Source: Streptomyces adelaidensis (GTDB taxonomy: Bacteria; Actinomycetota; Actinomycetes; Streptomycetales; Streptomycetaceae). Taken from it: a DNA stretch of 64,000 bases. How positions within the stretch are numbered: the stretch's first letter is position 1; every line of letters begins with the position of its first letter. Of the stretch, positions 45,246-53,997 are shown piece by piece. The stretch is from the NCBI RefSeq assembly GCF_016598475.1, contig NZ_JAEMUX010000020.1, positions 1 to 64,000 on the forward strand, read 5' to 3'. The notes beneath the pieces were generated by a model. The model searched no databases. It was not told the DNA's origin and saw nothing but the letters and a program-made list of their open reading frames with translations. A program made the translations under genes and the position numbers.

Positions 45246-46931
45246 TCAGTTCGCCGAGCCGTTGTCGTCGAGCAGCTTCTTGTACCAGTCGCGCAGGCCG
45301 TCGCCGCCCTTGCTCTTCCAGTCGGACACCGCCTGCTGGACGTCACTGACCTTCTTGCGCCCGCGCACGACGTCGTCCTCCAGCTGCTCGAAGTTGTCGG
45401 CGAGGTTGGACCAGCGGTTGGGCTCGGTGATGGTCAGCCCGAAGAAGGAGGTCTTCTTGGTGAAGGCGCCCATCCGCTGCATCCACTCGACCATGCCCTT
45501 GGTGACGTCGGGCAGGTCGGGGTAGGCGGTGTACGGGGCGGGGTTGCCGGTGTAGTCGTAGGCGCCGTTGACCTCGTTGACGCCCTGGGTCGTCTTGACC
45601 GGCAGGCCCTTCTTCACGTCGTAGTCCGTGCCCTCGACGCCGTACGCGGTGAGCATGAACTCCTTGGTGCCGTACGGGGCGGCGCAGTAGTTGCAGAGCG
45701 CGAGGAAGTCCTTGATCTGCTGCGCGGTCGCCTTCTTGCTGATGAAGGTGAAGATGTTGGCGGGCTGGACCGCCCACAGGCTCGGGTCGCCGCCGTCGGG
45801 GCCGAAGATGTCGAACGCGGCCATGTCGAAGTCCGGCTTCTGGGCGCGCTGTTCGGTGACCGAGCCCCACCAGGCGGAGATGTTCCCGTTGAAGACGAGG
45901 GACTGACCCGCCGTGAACCGGTTCCTGGAGTCGCCGCCCGCCTTGCCGGAGACCGCGTCCGGGTGGACCACGTCGGCCGCGTAGAGCTTGCGCACCCACT
46001 CCAGCGCTTCGAGGTACTCCTCGGTCTCGATGCGGTTGACCAGCTTGCCGTCGACCAGGTTCCACCACAGCGCCTTGTCGCTGCCGGGGAAGACACTGAA
46101 GATGTTGAAGGCCGTCCACTTCATGTCGTCGCAGGCCCAGACCTTCGACTTGGCGTCGGTGGCCTCCTTCGCCCAGGACAGGAACTCGTCGGGGCTGGTC
46201 GGAACGCTGTAGCCCTTCTTCTCGAAGAGGTCCTTGCGGTACATGGGCGCGATGTCCGTGACGTACGAGCCGGGCATCGGTACCGCGCGCAGCTGGCCGC
46301 CGAAGATGCCGCGCTGCCAGGCCTCGGTGGGGACGGCGGCCAGGTTCGGGTAGTCCTTGACCTTGTCGCCGGAGAGATACGGGCCGAGGTCCGCGAACTT
46401 GGCGTTGATGGCGCTGGGTATCTTGCCCATCAGGTTCCAGCCGGGCACGACCACGACGTCGGGGATGTCGCTGGAGGCGAGGACCGCGCCGAGCTTCTGG
46501 TCGTAGGTGACACCGTCCTGGTTCTGCCAGGTGACCTCGACGCCGACGGCCTCGTTCATGGCCGTGTAGTACGGGTTGTCGCCCTTCGGCGGGGTGCCCC
46601 AGAACGGGGACATGACCTTCAGCTTGCCGCCGCTGCCGAGCTTCTTCGGCACCGAGGTCTTCAGGTCTGCCGTGGCGATCGCCTTGGTGAAACCGGCCGG
46701 CGCGCCGTTCTTCGCCGGCAGGTCGGGTGCGACGACGTTCGACGCGACAAACGTCGGAAGCAGCTTCTGCGCGTCCTTCCCCGAAGTCGTGCCCTCCTTG
46801 CGGCCCTCCTGTGAGCCGCCGCAGGCGGACAGCAGCGGCACACCCCCCGCCACTACGGCGGCGGCGACCGCCGTGGAGGCGAGGAAGCTTCTCCGGCTGG
46901 GCGCGGCGGAGGTGGCGGAGTTCGGCGTCAT
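45246..46931 (-). CDS. Extracellular solute-binding lipoprotein (LipO/LplA-type) for xyloglucan oligosaccharides
   Basis: The 561-residue protein carries a Tat-like signal (SRRSFLASTAVAAAVVAGG) ending in the lipobox LLSAC (Cys37), then a long solute-binding domain (KLKVMSPFWGTPPKGDNPYYTAMNEAVGVEVTWQ). The length matches LipO-type proteins that bind large oligosaccharides. It is the first gene of the operon leading to GH74, GH42, GH95 and GH12. The TCGAAGCGCTTCGA operator at 47074 lies 143 bp upstream of its start, so LacI control is likely. The ligand is inferred from the enzymes of the operon. Confidence 0.9.
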   Translation of the reverse strand: MTPNSATSAAPSRRSFLASTAVAAAVVAGGVPLLSACGGSQEGRKEGTTSGKDAQKLLPTFVASNVVAPDLPAKNGAPAGFTKAIATADLKTSVPKKLGSGGKLKVMSPFWGTPPKGDNPYYTAMNEAVGVEVTWQNQDGVTYDQKLGAVLASSDIPDVVVVPGWNLMGKIPSAINAKFADLGPYLSGDKVKDYPNLAAVPTEAWQRGIFGGQLRAVPMPGSYVTDIAPMYRKDLFEKKGYSVPTSPDEFLSWAKEATDAKSKVWACDDMKWTAFNIFSVFPGSDKALWWNLVDGKLVNRIETEEYLEALEWVRKLYAADVVHPDAVSGKAGGDSRNRFTAGQSLVFNGNISAWWGSVTEQRAQKPDFDMAAFDIFGPDGGDPSLWAVQPANIFTFISKKATAQQIKDFLALCNYCAAPYGTKEFMLTAYGVEGTDYDVKKGLPVKTTQGVNEVNGAYDYTGNPAPYTAYPDLPDVTKGMVEWMQRMGAFTKKTSFFGLTITEPNRWSNLADNFEQLEDDVVRGRKKVSDVQQAVSDWKSKGGDGLRDWYKKLLDDNGSAN

Positions 46932-47073
46932 TGCGTCAACCCTTCATGGCGCACACCAGGACACCCGGCGGTGGCCGTCGGCTGCGGTGTCTTGAGTGGA
47001 ACTGGCTGTGCTTGAAGCGATGGAACTGATGAACATCGGAGGGATGTGAGCACGCGAAGCGTTCCCTCCGCAG

Positions 47074-47087
47074 TCGAAGCGCTTCGA
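47074..47087. promoter_or_regulatory. LacI-type operator upstream of ABC/GH74 operon
   Basis: A perfect TCGAAGCGCTTCGA palindrome identical in its core to site 1 at 15367. The 386-bp divergent gap 46932-47317 has this site on the operon side and a second on the GH3 side; a degenerate CGAAGCG half-site lies at about 47055. Confidence 0.82.
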
Positions 47088-47267
47088 TGTTGCTGCGAGG
47101 TTAAGTGAACGACCCGGGGTGCACAAGGGTCGATTCCCAGATTCCTCGGAGGTATGAAGGACTGGAACGACCACTTCCGACCCCTGTCATGGCGGCCGAT
47201 ATGACGGTGCGGAAACGGATCTGTTGCACCTTGGTCTCTTGACACCCACCCCAGGGTCGAATCAGCA

Positions 47268-47281
47268 TCGAAGCGCTTCGA
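47268..47281. promoter_or_regulatory. LacI-type operator upstream of GH3 gene
   Basis: A perfect TCGAAGCGCTTCGA palindrome 36 bp before the GH3 start, where a bound repressor would block the promoter or early transcript. Confidence 0.82.
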
Positions 47282-47317
47282 AAGCGCCTCGCCGCTCCAC
47301 CGCAAAGGGAACCCCAC

Positions 47318-50197
47318 GTGACCGCACAGACGCCGCCCACGCCGCCTTTCCGCGATCCGCAGCTGCCGCTCGCGAAGCGCATCGACGATCTGCTCCAGCG
47401 GCTCACCCTGGACGAGAGGATCGCGTTCCTGCACCAGTTCGCGCCCGCCGTCGAGCGCCTCGGGGTGGCCGCCTTCCGTACCGGCCAGGAGGCCCTGCAC
47501 GGAGTGGCCTGGATGGGCCCCGCGACGGTGTTCCCGCAGGCCGTCGGCCTCGGCGCGACCTGGAACGAGGATCTCGTACGCCGCGTCGGCGAGGCCGTCT
47601 CCGCCGAGACCCGCGTGATGCGCGCCCGCGACGACCGTGTCGGCCTCAACGTCTGGGCCCCCACGGTGAACCTGCTGCGCCACCCCCTGTGGGGCCGCAA
47701 CGAGGAGGGCTACTCCGAGGACCCGAAACTGACCTCGGCGATCGCGACCGCGTACACCCGTGGCCTGCGCGGCGACCACCCCACGTACTGGCGCACCGCC
47801 CCCGTGCTCAAGCACTGGCTGTCCCACAACAACGAGACGGGCCGCGACATCACGTCCTCGTCCGTCCGCCCCCGCGTCCTGCACGAGTACGACCTGCGCG
47901 CCTTCCGCGAGACGGTCGAGGCGGGCGCGGTGGCCGGGGTGATGCCCGCGTACAACCTGGTCAACGGCCGCCCCAACCATGTCTCGCCCTATCTGGCCGA
48001 GCACCTGCGCACCTGGACCGACGAGCATCTGCTGGTCTGCTCCGACGCGGGCGCGCCGTCGAACCTGGTCGACTCCGAGCACTACTTCGACACCCACGAG
48101 GAGGCGACCGCCGCCTCGCTGCGGGCCGGCGTCGACAGCTTCACCGACCACGGCACGGAGAGTTCGACGATGATCGGACGAATCCAGGGCGCCTTGGTCC
48201 AGGGTCTGCTGACCGCGGACGACATCGACGAGGCGGTCCGTCGCCAGCTCTCGGTCCGTTTCCGCCTCGGCGAGTTCGACCCGGAGTCCGACCCGTACGC
48301 GGACACCAAGGAGTTCGACACCCCGGCGCACCGCGCCCTCGCCCAGGAGGCCGCCGAACAGGCGGTCGTCCTGCTGAAGAACGAGGGCGGCCTGCTGCCG
48401 CTCGCCGGGGACGCCCGCATCGCCGTCGTCGGCCTTCTCGCCGACGAGTGCAAGCTCGACTGGTACAGCGGCACCCTCATCCACCGCTCGACCCCGCTCG
48501 AAGGCCTGTACGACCGCTGCGGCGCCGAGCACGTGACGTTCGCGGAGGGGGTGGACCGCGTACGCCTGAGGGCGCTGTCCACCGGCGCGTACGTGTCCGT
48601 CCCCGAGGCGGCCGACGCCGCCGACGAGGTGCGCGGCGCCGAGGGCGCCCTCGACCCGGCGCTCCTGGCCGGCCGGACGGATCTGCCGCCGCTCACCACG
48701 GACACCGGCGGCACCGAGCTGGCCCTCATCGACTGGGGCGAGGGCGTGCTCACCTTCCGCTCGCCGGACGGCCGTTACGTCTCGGTCGCCGACGACGGGT
48801 ATCTGCGCGCGTCGGCCGACCAGCCGGGCGGCTGGGTCGTCCAGGAGACCTTCCGCCTGGAGCCCTCCGAATCCCATGGGAACGGTCACCTCCTCAAACA
48901 CACAGGGACAGGCCGGTACGTCACTGTCGGCGCCGACGGCGTAAAGGTTGCCGACGAGAACGACGCGAACCGGGAAGTCTTCGAACTCATCGTCACCCAG
49001 CCGGGCGAGGAGGCAGTGACCAGGGTGGCCGCCGAGGCCGACGTGGTCGTCGTGGTCGCGGGCAACGACCCGCACATCAACGGCCGCGAGACCGAGGACC
49101 GCGCGACCCTCGCCCTCCCCGCCCACCAGGAGCGCCTGCTGCGCGCGGCCCGCGCCGCCAACCCGAACACCGTCCTGGTCCTGGTCTCGGCCTATCCGTA
49201 CGCGGTCGACCCCGCCGAACTGCCCGCCGCCCTGTGGACCGCGCACGGCGGCCAGGCCGCGGGCACCGCCCTGGCCCGCGTCCTCACCGGCGACGTCTCC
49301 CCCGCGGGCCGCCTCCCGCAGACCTGGTACGCCGCCGACGCGGACCTCCCAGGCCTCCTCGACTACGACGTGATCGGCGCCCGCCAGACGTATCTCTACT
49401 TCGAGGGCACCCCGCTGTTCCCCTTCGGCCACGGTCTGTCGTACGCGGAGTTCGCGTACGGAAACCTCGCCGTCCGGGTGGGCGAGAGCGAGGTGACGCT
49501 CTCCTGCACGGTCACCAACACGGGCGGGGTGACGGCGGACGAGGTGGCCCAGCTCTACGTCCGGGCCGAGGACCCGTCGGTGCCGCGCCCGCGCCGCGAG
49601 CTGGCCGGCCACCGCCGCGTCACCCTCGCCCCGGGCGCCTCGACGGAGCTGGCCTTCCGGCTCCCGCTGGCCGCCCTGGAGTTCTGGGACGTGGCGCACG
49701 GCACGTGGCATCTGGAGCCGGGCGCGTACGAGCTGCTGATCGGCGCGTCGAGCGAGGACATCCGCCTCCGGACGACCGTCGACATCGTGGGTGAGCCGAT
49801 CGCCCCGCGCCCGGTCCTCACCCACGGTCTGAACGCGGCGGACTTCGACGAGCAGCGCGGCACGGAGATCGTCGACCGCACGAAGGTGGCGGGGGACGCG
49901 GTGACGCCGACGGGCGGCGAGTCCGGCGACTCGGCCGCCTCCGGCGAGCTCATCTTCCACGACTGCGACTTCGGCGCGGGTGTCACCGAGATGACGGTGG
50001 AGACGGCGGGCGAGGGAAGCGTCGAGTTCTCCCTCATCGGCGGCCCGGTCCTGGCGACCCTGACCCTCGCCACGCCCACAGCCGGCCCGTACGAGTACAC
50101 GACCCTGCGCGCCGCCGTCTCGGCGGCCGACGTCCACGACGTCCACCTCAAGCTGCGCGGCCCGCTGCGGCTGGCGCACGTCGGCTTCTCCGGTTGA
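47318..50197 (+). CDS. GH3 beta-glucosidase/beta-xylosidase with fascin-like insertion
   Basis: The 959-residue cytoplasmic enzyme has the GH3 N-barrel (APVLKHWLSHNNE with Lys165/His166; predicted nucleophile Asp243 in LLVCSDAGAP), the C-domain (KNEGGLLPL, GRLPQTWY) and a fibronectin-like domain. Between about 430 and 560 there is an extra beta-trefoil/fascin-like segment (SPDGRYVSVADDGYLRAS and LLKHTGTGRYVTVGADG), and a ~130-residue beta-rich C-terminal extension resembles a CBM6-type domain. The SDA after the nucleophile replaces the usual SDW. The GTG at 47318 has AAAGGGA upstream. In this locus it would hydrolyse de-xylosylated cello-oligosaccharides. Operator control is shared with the divergent ABC/GH74 operon. 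Confidence 0.9.
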   Translation: MTAQTPPTPPFRDPQLPLAKRIDDLLQRLTLDERIAFLHQFAPAVERLGVAAFRTGQEALHGVAWMGPATVFPQAVGLGATWNEDLVRRVGEAVSAETRVMRARDDRVGLNVWAPTVNLLRHPLWGRNEEGYSEDPKLTSAIATAYTRGLRGDHPTYWRTAPVLKHWLSHNNETGRDITSSSVRPRVLHEYDLRAFRETVEAGAVAGVMPAYNLVNGRPNHVSPYLAEHLRTWTDEHLLVCSDAGAPSNLVDSEHYFDTHEEATAASLRAGVDSFTDHGTESSTMIGRIQGALVQGLLTADDIDEAVRRQLSVRFRLGEFDPESDPYADTKEFDTPAHRALAQEAAEQAVVLLKNEGGLLPLAGDARIAVVGLLADECKLDWYSGTLIHRSTPLEGLYDRCGAEHVTFAEGVDRVRLRALSTGAYVSVPEAADAADEVRGAEGALDPALLAGRTDLPPLTTDTGGTELALIDWGEGVLTFRSPDGRYVSVADDGYLRASADQPGGWVVQETFRLEPSESHGNGHLLKHTGTGRYVTVGADGVKVADENDANREVFELIVTQPGEEAVTRVAAEADVVVVVAGNDPHINGRETEDRATLALPAHQERLLRAARAANPNTVLVLVSAYPYAVDPAELPAALWTAHGGQAAGTALARVLTGDVSPAGRLPQTWYAADADLPGLLDYDVIGARQTYLYFEGTPLFPFGHGLSYAEFAYGNLAVRVGESEVTLSCTVTNTGGVTADEVAQLYVRAEDPSVPRPRRELAGHRRVTLAPGASTELAFRLPLAALEFWDVAHGTWHLEPGAYELLIGASSEDIRLRTTVDIVGEPIAPRPVLTHGLNAADFDEQRGTEIVDRTKVAGDAVTPTGGESGDSAASGELIFHDCDFGAGVTEMTVETAGEGSVEFSLIGGPVLATLTLATPTAGPYEYTTLRAAVSAADVHDVHLKLRGPLRLAHVGFSG

Positions 50198-50222
50198 GGG
50201 GCCGGAAGCAGGCCGACACATA

Positions 50223-50264
50223 GAAGGGGCCCGGCACCGGAAGGCATCGGTGCCGGGCCTCTTC
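50223..50264 (+). terminator. Strong stem-loop terminator of GH3 gene
   Basis: A 17-bp stem (one G-T mismatch) built around GGCCCGGCACCG and CGGTGCCGGGCC with an 8-base loop, 26 bp after the GH3 stop. Confidence 0.88.
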
Positions 50265-50290
50265 GTCCCGGGATCCGACCTCAGCCTACA

Positions 50291-50305
50291 TGAAAATGAT
50301 TATCA
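50291..50305. promoter_or_regulatory. Zur/Fur-box-like palindrome in convergent gap
   Basis: TGAAAATGATTATCA is an imperfect 7-1-7 palindrome resembling the actinobacterial Zur box and Fur-type sites. It is AT-rich against its surroundings. No gene start is adjacent: both neighbours end here, which leaves its role open. Confidence 0.35.
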
Positions 50306-50340
50306 CAAGCTAGAGGTCGCCGGGGATTGCTCAGAGGCAC

Positions 50341-51801
50341 TCAGAGCTGGAGCCCCGTCAGCACCATCACCCGCTCGTACGTGTAGTCGTCCATGGCGAA
50401 GCGGACGCCCTCCCGTCCGACGCCGGACTGCTTCACACCGCCGTACGGCATCTGGTCGGCGCGGTAGGACGGCACGTCGCCGATGACCACGCCGCCGACC
50501 TCCAGCGCGCGATGGGCGCGGAAGGCGGTCTGCAGGTCGTGGGTGAAGACGCCCGCCTGGAGGCCGTACTTGGAGTCGTTGACGGCGGCGAAGGCCTCGG
50601 CCTCCCCCGTCACCCTCGTCACGGTGAGGACGGGCCCGAAGGCCTCCTCGCAGGAGAGGGTCACATCGGCGGGTACGTCGGTGAGGACGGTCGGCGCGTA
50701 CGAGGCGCCGTCGCGCTTGCCGCCGGTGAGGAGCGCGGCCCCCGCCCCGACGGCCTCGTCGACCCACGCCTCGACCCGCTTGGCCGCGTCCTCGCTGACC
50801 AGCGGCCCGACATCGGTGGCACCGTCGGACGGGTCACCGGTGACCTGCGCCTCGACCGCGGCCACGATGCGCGGCAGCAGCCGCTCGTACACGGACGCGT
50901 CCGCGATCACCCGCTGCACGGAGATGCAGGACTGGCCGCCCTGGTAGTTGGAGAAGGTGGCGATACGGGTCGCGGCCCGGTCGAGGTCCTCGTCGGAGGC
51001 GTAGTCGGCGAGGACGACGGCCGCGCCGTTGCCGCCCAGCTCCAGCGTGCAGTGCTTGCGCGGCACCGAGTCCATGATCGCGTAGCCGACCTTCTCGGAC
51101 CCGGTGAAGGAGATGACCGGCAGCCGCTCGTCCTGGACGAGGGCGGGCATGCGGTCGTTGGCGACGGGGAGGATGCTCCAGGAGCCGGCGGGCAGGGCGG
51201 CGCCGGCTCCGGTCTCCTCCGCGAGGAGTTCGCCGATGATCAGGCCGGAGAGCGGGGTGGCCGGGGCGGGCTTCAGAATGATCGGCACGCCCGCCGCGAT
51301 CGCCGGGGCGATCTTGTGGGCACAGAGGTTGAGCGGGAAGTTGAACGGCGCGATACCGAGGACCACGCCCTTGGGGAAGCGGCGCGTGAACGCGAGCCGG
51401 CCCTGGCCGCCGAGGTCCGTGTCGAGCCGCTGCGCCTCCCCGCCGTTGAACCGGCGGGCCTCCTCGGCCGCGAACCGGAACACCGACACCGCCCGGCCGA
51501 CCTCGCCGCGTGCCCACTTGACCGGCTTGCCGTTCTCGGCGGAGATGAGCCGCGCGATCTCCTCGGTCCGCTCGGCGAGGCGCCTGCTGACGTGGTCCAG
51601 GGCGGCGGCCCGCACATGCGCGGGCGTCGCCGCGAACTCGTCCCGTACGGCGTACGCGGCGGCCACGGCCTCTTCGACCTGGTCCTGCGTCGGCACGCTC
51701 ACCCTGCCGACCGTGCGGCCGTCCCAGGGTGACGTCACATCGAACGTGGTCTCACCGGTGGCCTGGCGGCCGGCGAGCCAGAAGGCGTGGGTGGCGGTCA
51801 T
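50341..51801 (-). CDS. NAD(P)-dependent aldehyde dehydrogenase
   Basis: The 486-residue enzyme oxidises an aldehyde to its acid. It has the N-x-P-x-x-x motif APFNFPLNL (Asn154), IILKPAPATP, ISFTGSEKVG, LELGGNGAAVV (Glu254) and QGGQSCISVQR (catalytic Cys292). In the context of PucR, GABA transaminase, amine oxidase and Pot transporter genes it is a candidate aminobutyraldehyde or succinate-semialdehyde dehydrogenase, but the specificity is not certain. ATG 51801 is used as start; a GTG 10 codons upstream is possible and neither has a strong ribosome site. Confidence 0.9.
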   Translation of the reverse strand: MTATHAFWLAGRQATGETTFDVTSPWDGRTVGRVSVPTQDQVEEAVAAAYAVRDEFAATPAHVRAAALDHVSRRLAERTEEIARLISAENGKPVKWARGEVGRAVSVFRFAAEEARRFNGGEAQRLDTDLGGQGRLAFTRRFPKGVVLGIAPFNFPLNLCAHKIAPAIAAGVPIILKPAPATPLSGLIIGELLAEETGAGAALPAGSWSILPVANDRMPALVQDERLPVISFTGSEKVGYAIMDSVPRKHCTLELGGNGAAVVLADYASDEDLDRAATRIATFSNYQGGQSCISVQRVIADASVYERLLPRIVAAVEAQVTGDPSDGATDVGPLVSEDAAKRVEAWVDEAVGAGAALLTGGKRDGASYAPTVLTDVPADVTLSCEEAFGPVLTVTRVTGEAEAFAAVNDSKYGLQAGVFTHDLQTAFRAHRALEVGGVVIGDVPSYRADQMPYGGVKQSGVGREGVRFAMDDYTYERVMVLTGLQL

Positions 51802-51953
51802 AGTCGATCCCGGCCCTTCGGTGGGTGACACTTCAGCTTCGGCTTTCAGCTTCCGGCACCACGGTAGGGCCGGGGCGGCGGGGGGTCGTTTGTCCGGGGC
51901 GTACGAGTGGGGGCGGGGGGTGTGCCGGATTGGTGGGGTGGGTGGCCGGCATC

Positions 51954-52057
51954 TTCAGCCCGTCCGGCATTTGAGGACGAGGCCGTTCAGGCCGAAAGCG
52001 GGGGTCGGGGGCGCGGCCCCCAGGAACGGGATGGGACGGGTAGGGGCGGCGGGGGCG
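51954..52057 (+). repeat. Dispersed ~100-bp palindromic repeat, copy 2
   Basis: Contains TTCAGCCCGTCCGGC, TTTGAGGACGAGGCC and a GGGGGC-GC-GGCCCCC hairpin; the inverted match of copy 1 at 2074-2174. It fills most of the 267-bp gap 51802-52068 immediately downstream of the PucR gene, where it may act in transcript ending. Confidence 0.8.
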
Positions 52058-52068
52058 AGGAAAACCCC

Positions 52069-53802
52069 CTACTCCCCTGCCGCAGCTGTCGTCTTCAGCG
52101 CCAGCCACAGCTCCATCCGCGCGTCCGCGTCGTCCAACGAGCGCCCCAGGATCTCCTCGACCCGCCGCATCCGATACCGCAACGTATGCCGGTGGACCCC
52201 CAGGTCCGCCGCAGCCGCGTCCCACTGCCCATGCCGCGACAGCCACGCCCGCAGGGAGTCGACAAGATCCCCCCGCCCGGTCGCGTCGTGCTCACGGAGC
52301 GGCCGGAGCAGGCTGTCGGCGAAGGCCCGCACCGCGTCGTCACCGAGAAGAGGCACGACGGACCCCGCCGCGAGCTCCTCGTGTTCGACGAGGCACCGCC
52401 CCCGCCGCCGAGCCACGGACAGCGCCTGCTCGGCCTGCTTGTACGCCGCACCGGCGGCGATCGGCCCGGCGGGCGCGGACAGCCCGGCGACAAGTTCCTC
52501 CTCCTCGACGGAGGCAGAGGCAGAGGAAGAGGCGGAAGCGGACACGGACACGGAGTCCCGCCCCGCCCCCGCCCGCGCCGTCTCCAACGCCACCGCGAAC
52601 TCCCCGCACGCGGCCACCGCCGCACCCCCGTCCACGGCGAGCACGACAAGCCGCTCCCCGTCGGGAACGACGAGGACGGCCTCCCCGGCCCGCGCGGCCG
52701 CCGCCTCCAGGACCTCGGCGAGCTGCCCGAGCAGATCACCGGCCGGATCGACGGCGGCCAGCCCGGCAGCCGTCATCCGCTCACTCCCCGCAGCCCCGGC
52801 CTCAGCGCCGGGCTCAGCCCCAGCCGCACCCTCAGCCGCATCCACCCGTGCCCGAGCCGCCGAGGCCGACGCCGACTCCGCGAGGATCAGCCGGAAAGGC
52901 GCGTCCAGCAGCTCGCCGTACAGGGCACCGGCGACGGCCCGCGCATGGTCGGGCTCCCCCGCCAGCAGCATGCGCAGCACCGCCGCGCCGATCCGCTGCT
53001 CGGCGGCGTACAGCGACCGCGACCGTTGTGTCGTCAGCGTCAGCAGGGCGATCGCGGAGTGGACGGCGTACCGCTCGGCGGTGCCGAGGGCCGCGGCCGT
53101 GCCGACGGCGAGGGCGGCGCGGGCCCGGCGGCCGCTGCCGAGGGAGTGCAGTTCGACGCGGTCCTCACCGCCCACGACCGCGCTGGCCGGCGGGGGCCGG
53201 TCCCGCAGCCGTTCGACGTCGGCGGTGAGCCGCCCGGCCCGCCGCTCCGCCCAGTCGGGCGCCACCGCGACGACGGCGCCGGAGGCGTCGTACAGGGCGG
53301 CCCACCCGTCGAGCTGTGCGGCGAGCGCGGTGAGCAGCCCCGCGGGGCCGTCGGTCATCGCCTGCCTGGTGAGTTCCCGCTGTGCGGCGAACCCGGCGGT
53401 CACCGCCCGGTACTGATCGGCGGCGATGGCGGCCGACACCGCCTTGCTGATGGCGAGGAAGGGCGTGCGCCGGGGCACTTCCAGGAGGGGCAACCCCTCG
53501 CTCTCCGCCGCGTCGACGAGCGCCTTGGGGATGTCCTCGTAGTTCACGCCGACGGCGAAGCCGAGCCCGACGACCCCGGCCTCCGCGAGCCGCCGTACAT
53601 AGCGCCGCATCGTCTCCGGATCCTCCGCGTCCAGTTTCAACGCGGTGATCAGCAGCAGCTCCCCGCCCTCCATGTACGGCACGGGATCGGCGAGTTCGCT
53701 GACGTGCGCCCAGCGCACCGGCACGTCCAGGCGGTCCTCGCCCGCCCGTACGGTCAGTTTGAGCGCGGAGTGGTGGACGAGCGAGGCGAGCGTGGGAGGC
53801 AT
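52069..53802 (-). CDS. PucR-family transcriptional regulator
   Basis: The 577-residue protein starts with a PucR N-domain (residues 1-120: LKLTVRAGEDRLDVPVRWAHVSELADPVPYMEGGELLLITALKL), followed by a GGDEF-like middle region and a C-terminal helix-turn-helix (SLRAWLSRHGQWDAAAADLGVHRHTLRYRMRRVEEILG). Such regulators control purine, proline and polyamine/GABA genes. Two Ala/Ser/Glu-rich low-complexity stretches interrupt the middle (AAEGAAGAEPGAEAGAAGSE and SVSVSASASSSASASVEEEE). The ATG at 53802 has AAGG upstream. It is adjacent to the aldehyde dehydrogenase gene on the same strand and is the likely local regulator. Confidence 0.9.
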   Translation of the reverse strand: MPPTLASLVHHSALKLTVRAGEDRLDVPVRWAHVSELADPVPYMEGGELLLITALKLDAEDPETMRRYVRRLAEAGVVGLGFAVGVNYEDIPKALVDAAESEGLPLLEVPRRTPFLAISKAVSAAIAADQYRAVTAGFAAQRELTRQAMTDGPAGLLTALAAQLDGWAALYDASGAVVAVAPDWAERRAGRLTADVERLRDRPPPASAVVGGEDRVELHSLGSGRRARAALAVGTAAALGTAERYAVHSAIALLTLTTQRSRSLYAAEQRIGAAVLRMLLAGEPDHARAVAGALYGELLDAPFRLILAESASASAARARVDAAEGAAGAEPGAEAGAAGSERMTAAGLAAVDPAGDLLGQLAEVLEAAAARAGEAVLVVPDGERLVVLAVDGGAAVAACGEFAVALETARAGAGRDSVSVSASASSSASASVEEEELVAGLSAPAGPIAAGAAYKQAEQALSVARRRGRCLVEHEELAAGSVVPLLGDDAVRAFADSLLRPLREHDATGRGDLVDSLRAWLSRHGQWDAAAADLGVHRHTLRYRMRRVEEILGRSLDDADARMELWLALKTTAAAGE

Positions 53803-53997
53803 GGGACCTTCAGATCGGCGTCGGAACAGTGTGATCTCCGTGATCCCTGTGATCACTGTGCACATTTGGCCGCGACGTATGAACGACCTGTGCCGATTCT
53901 GCCTCACCGTACGATCGCAAAACCCGCCCGCCGCACCCCGAATGGCTCAAACCGACCTGTTCGCCCGCCCCCGGCCGGGACCCCCCATCACATCCGC

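Noticed and set aside
46928..50221. A 1097-codon open frame on the minus strand
   Set aside because: Antisense shadow of the GH3 gene, which has an operator, start site, catalytic motifs and terminator.
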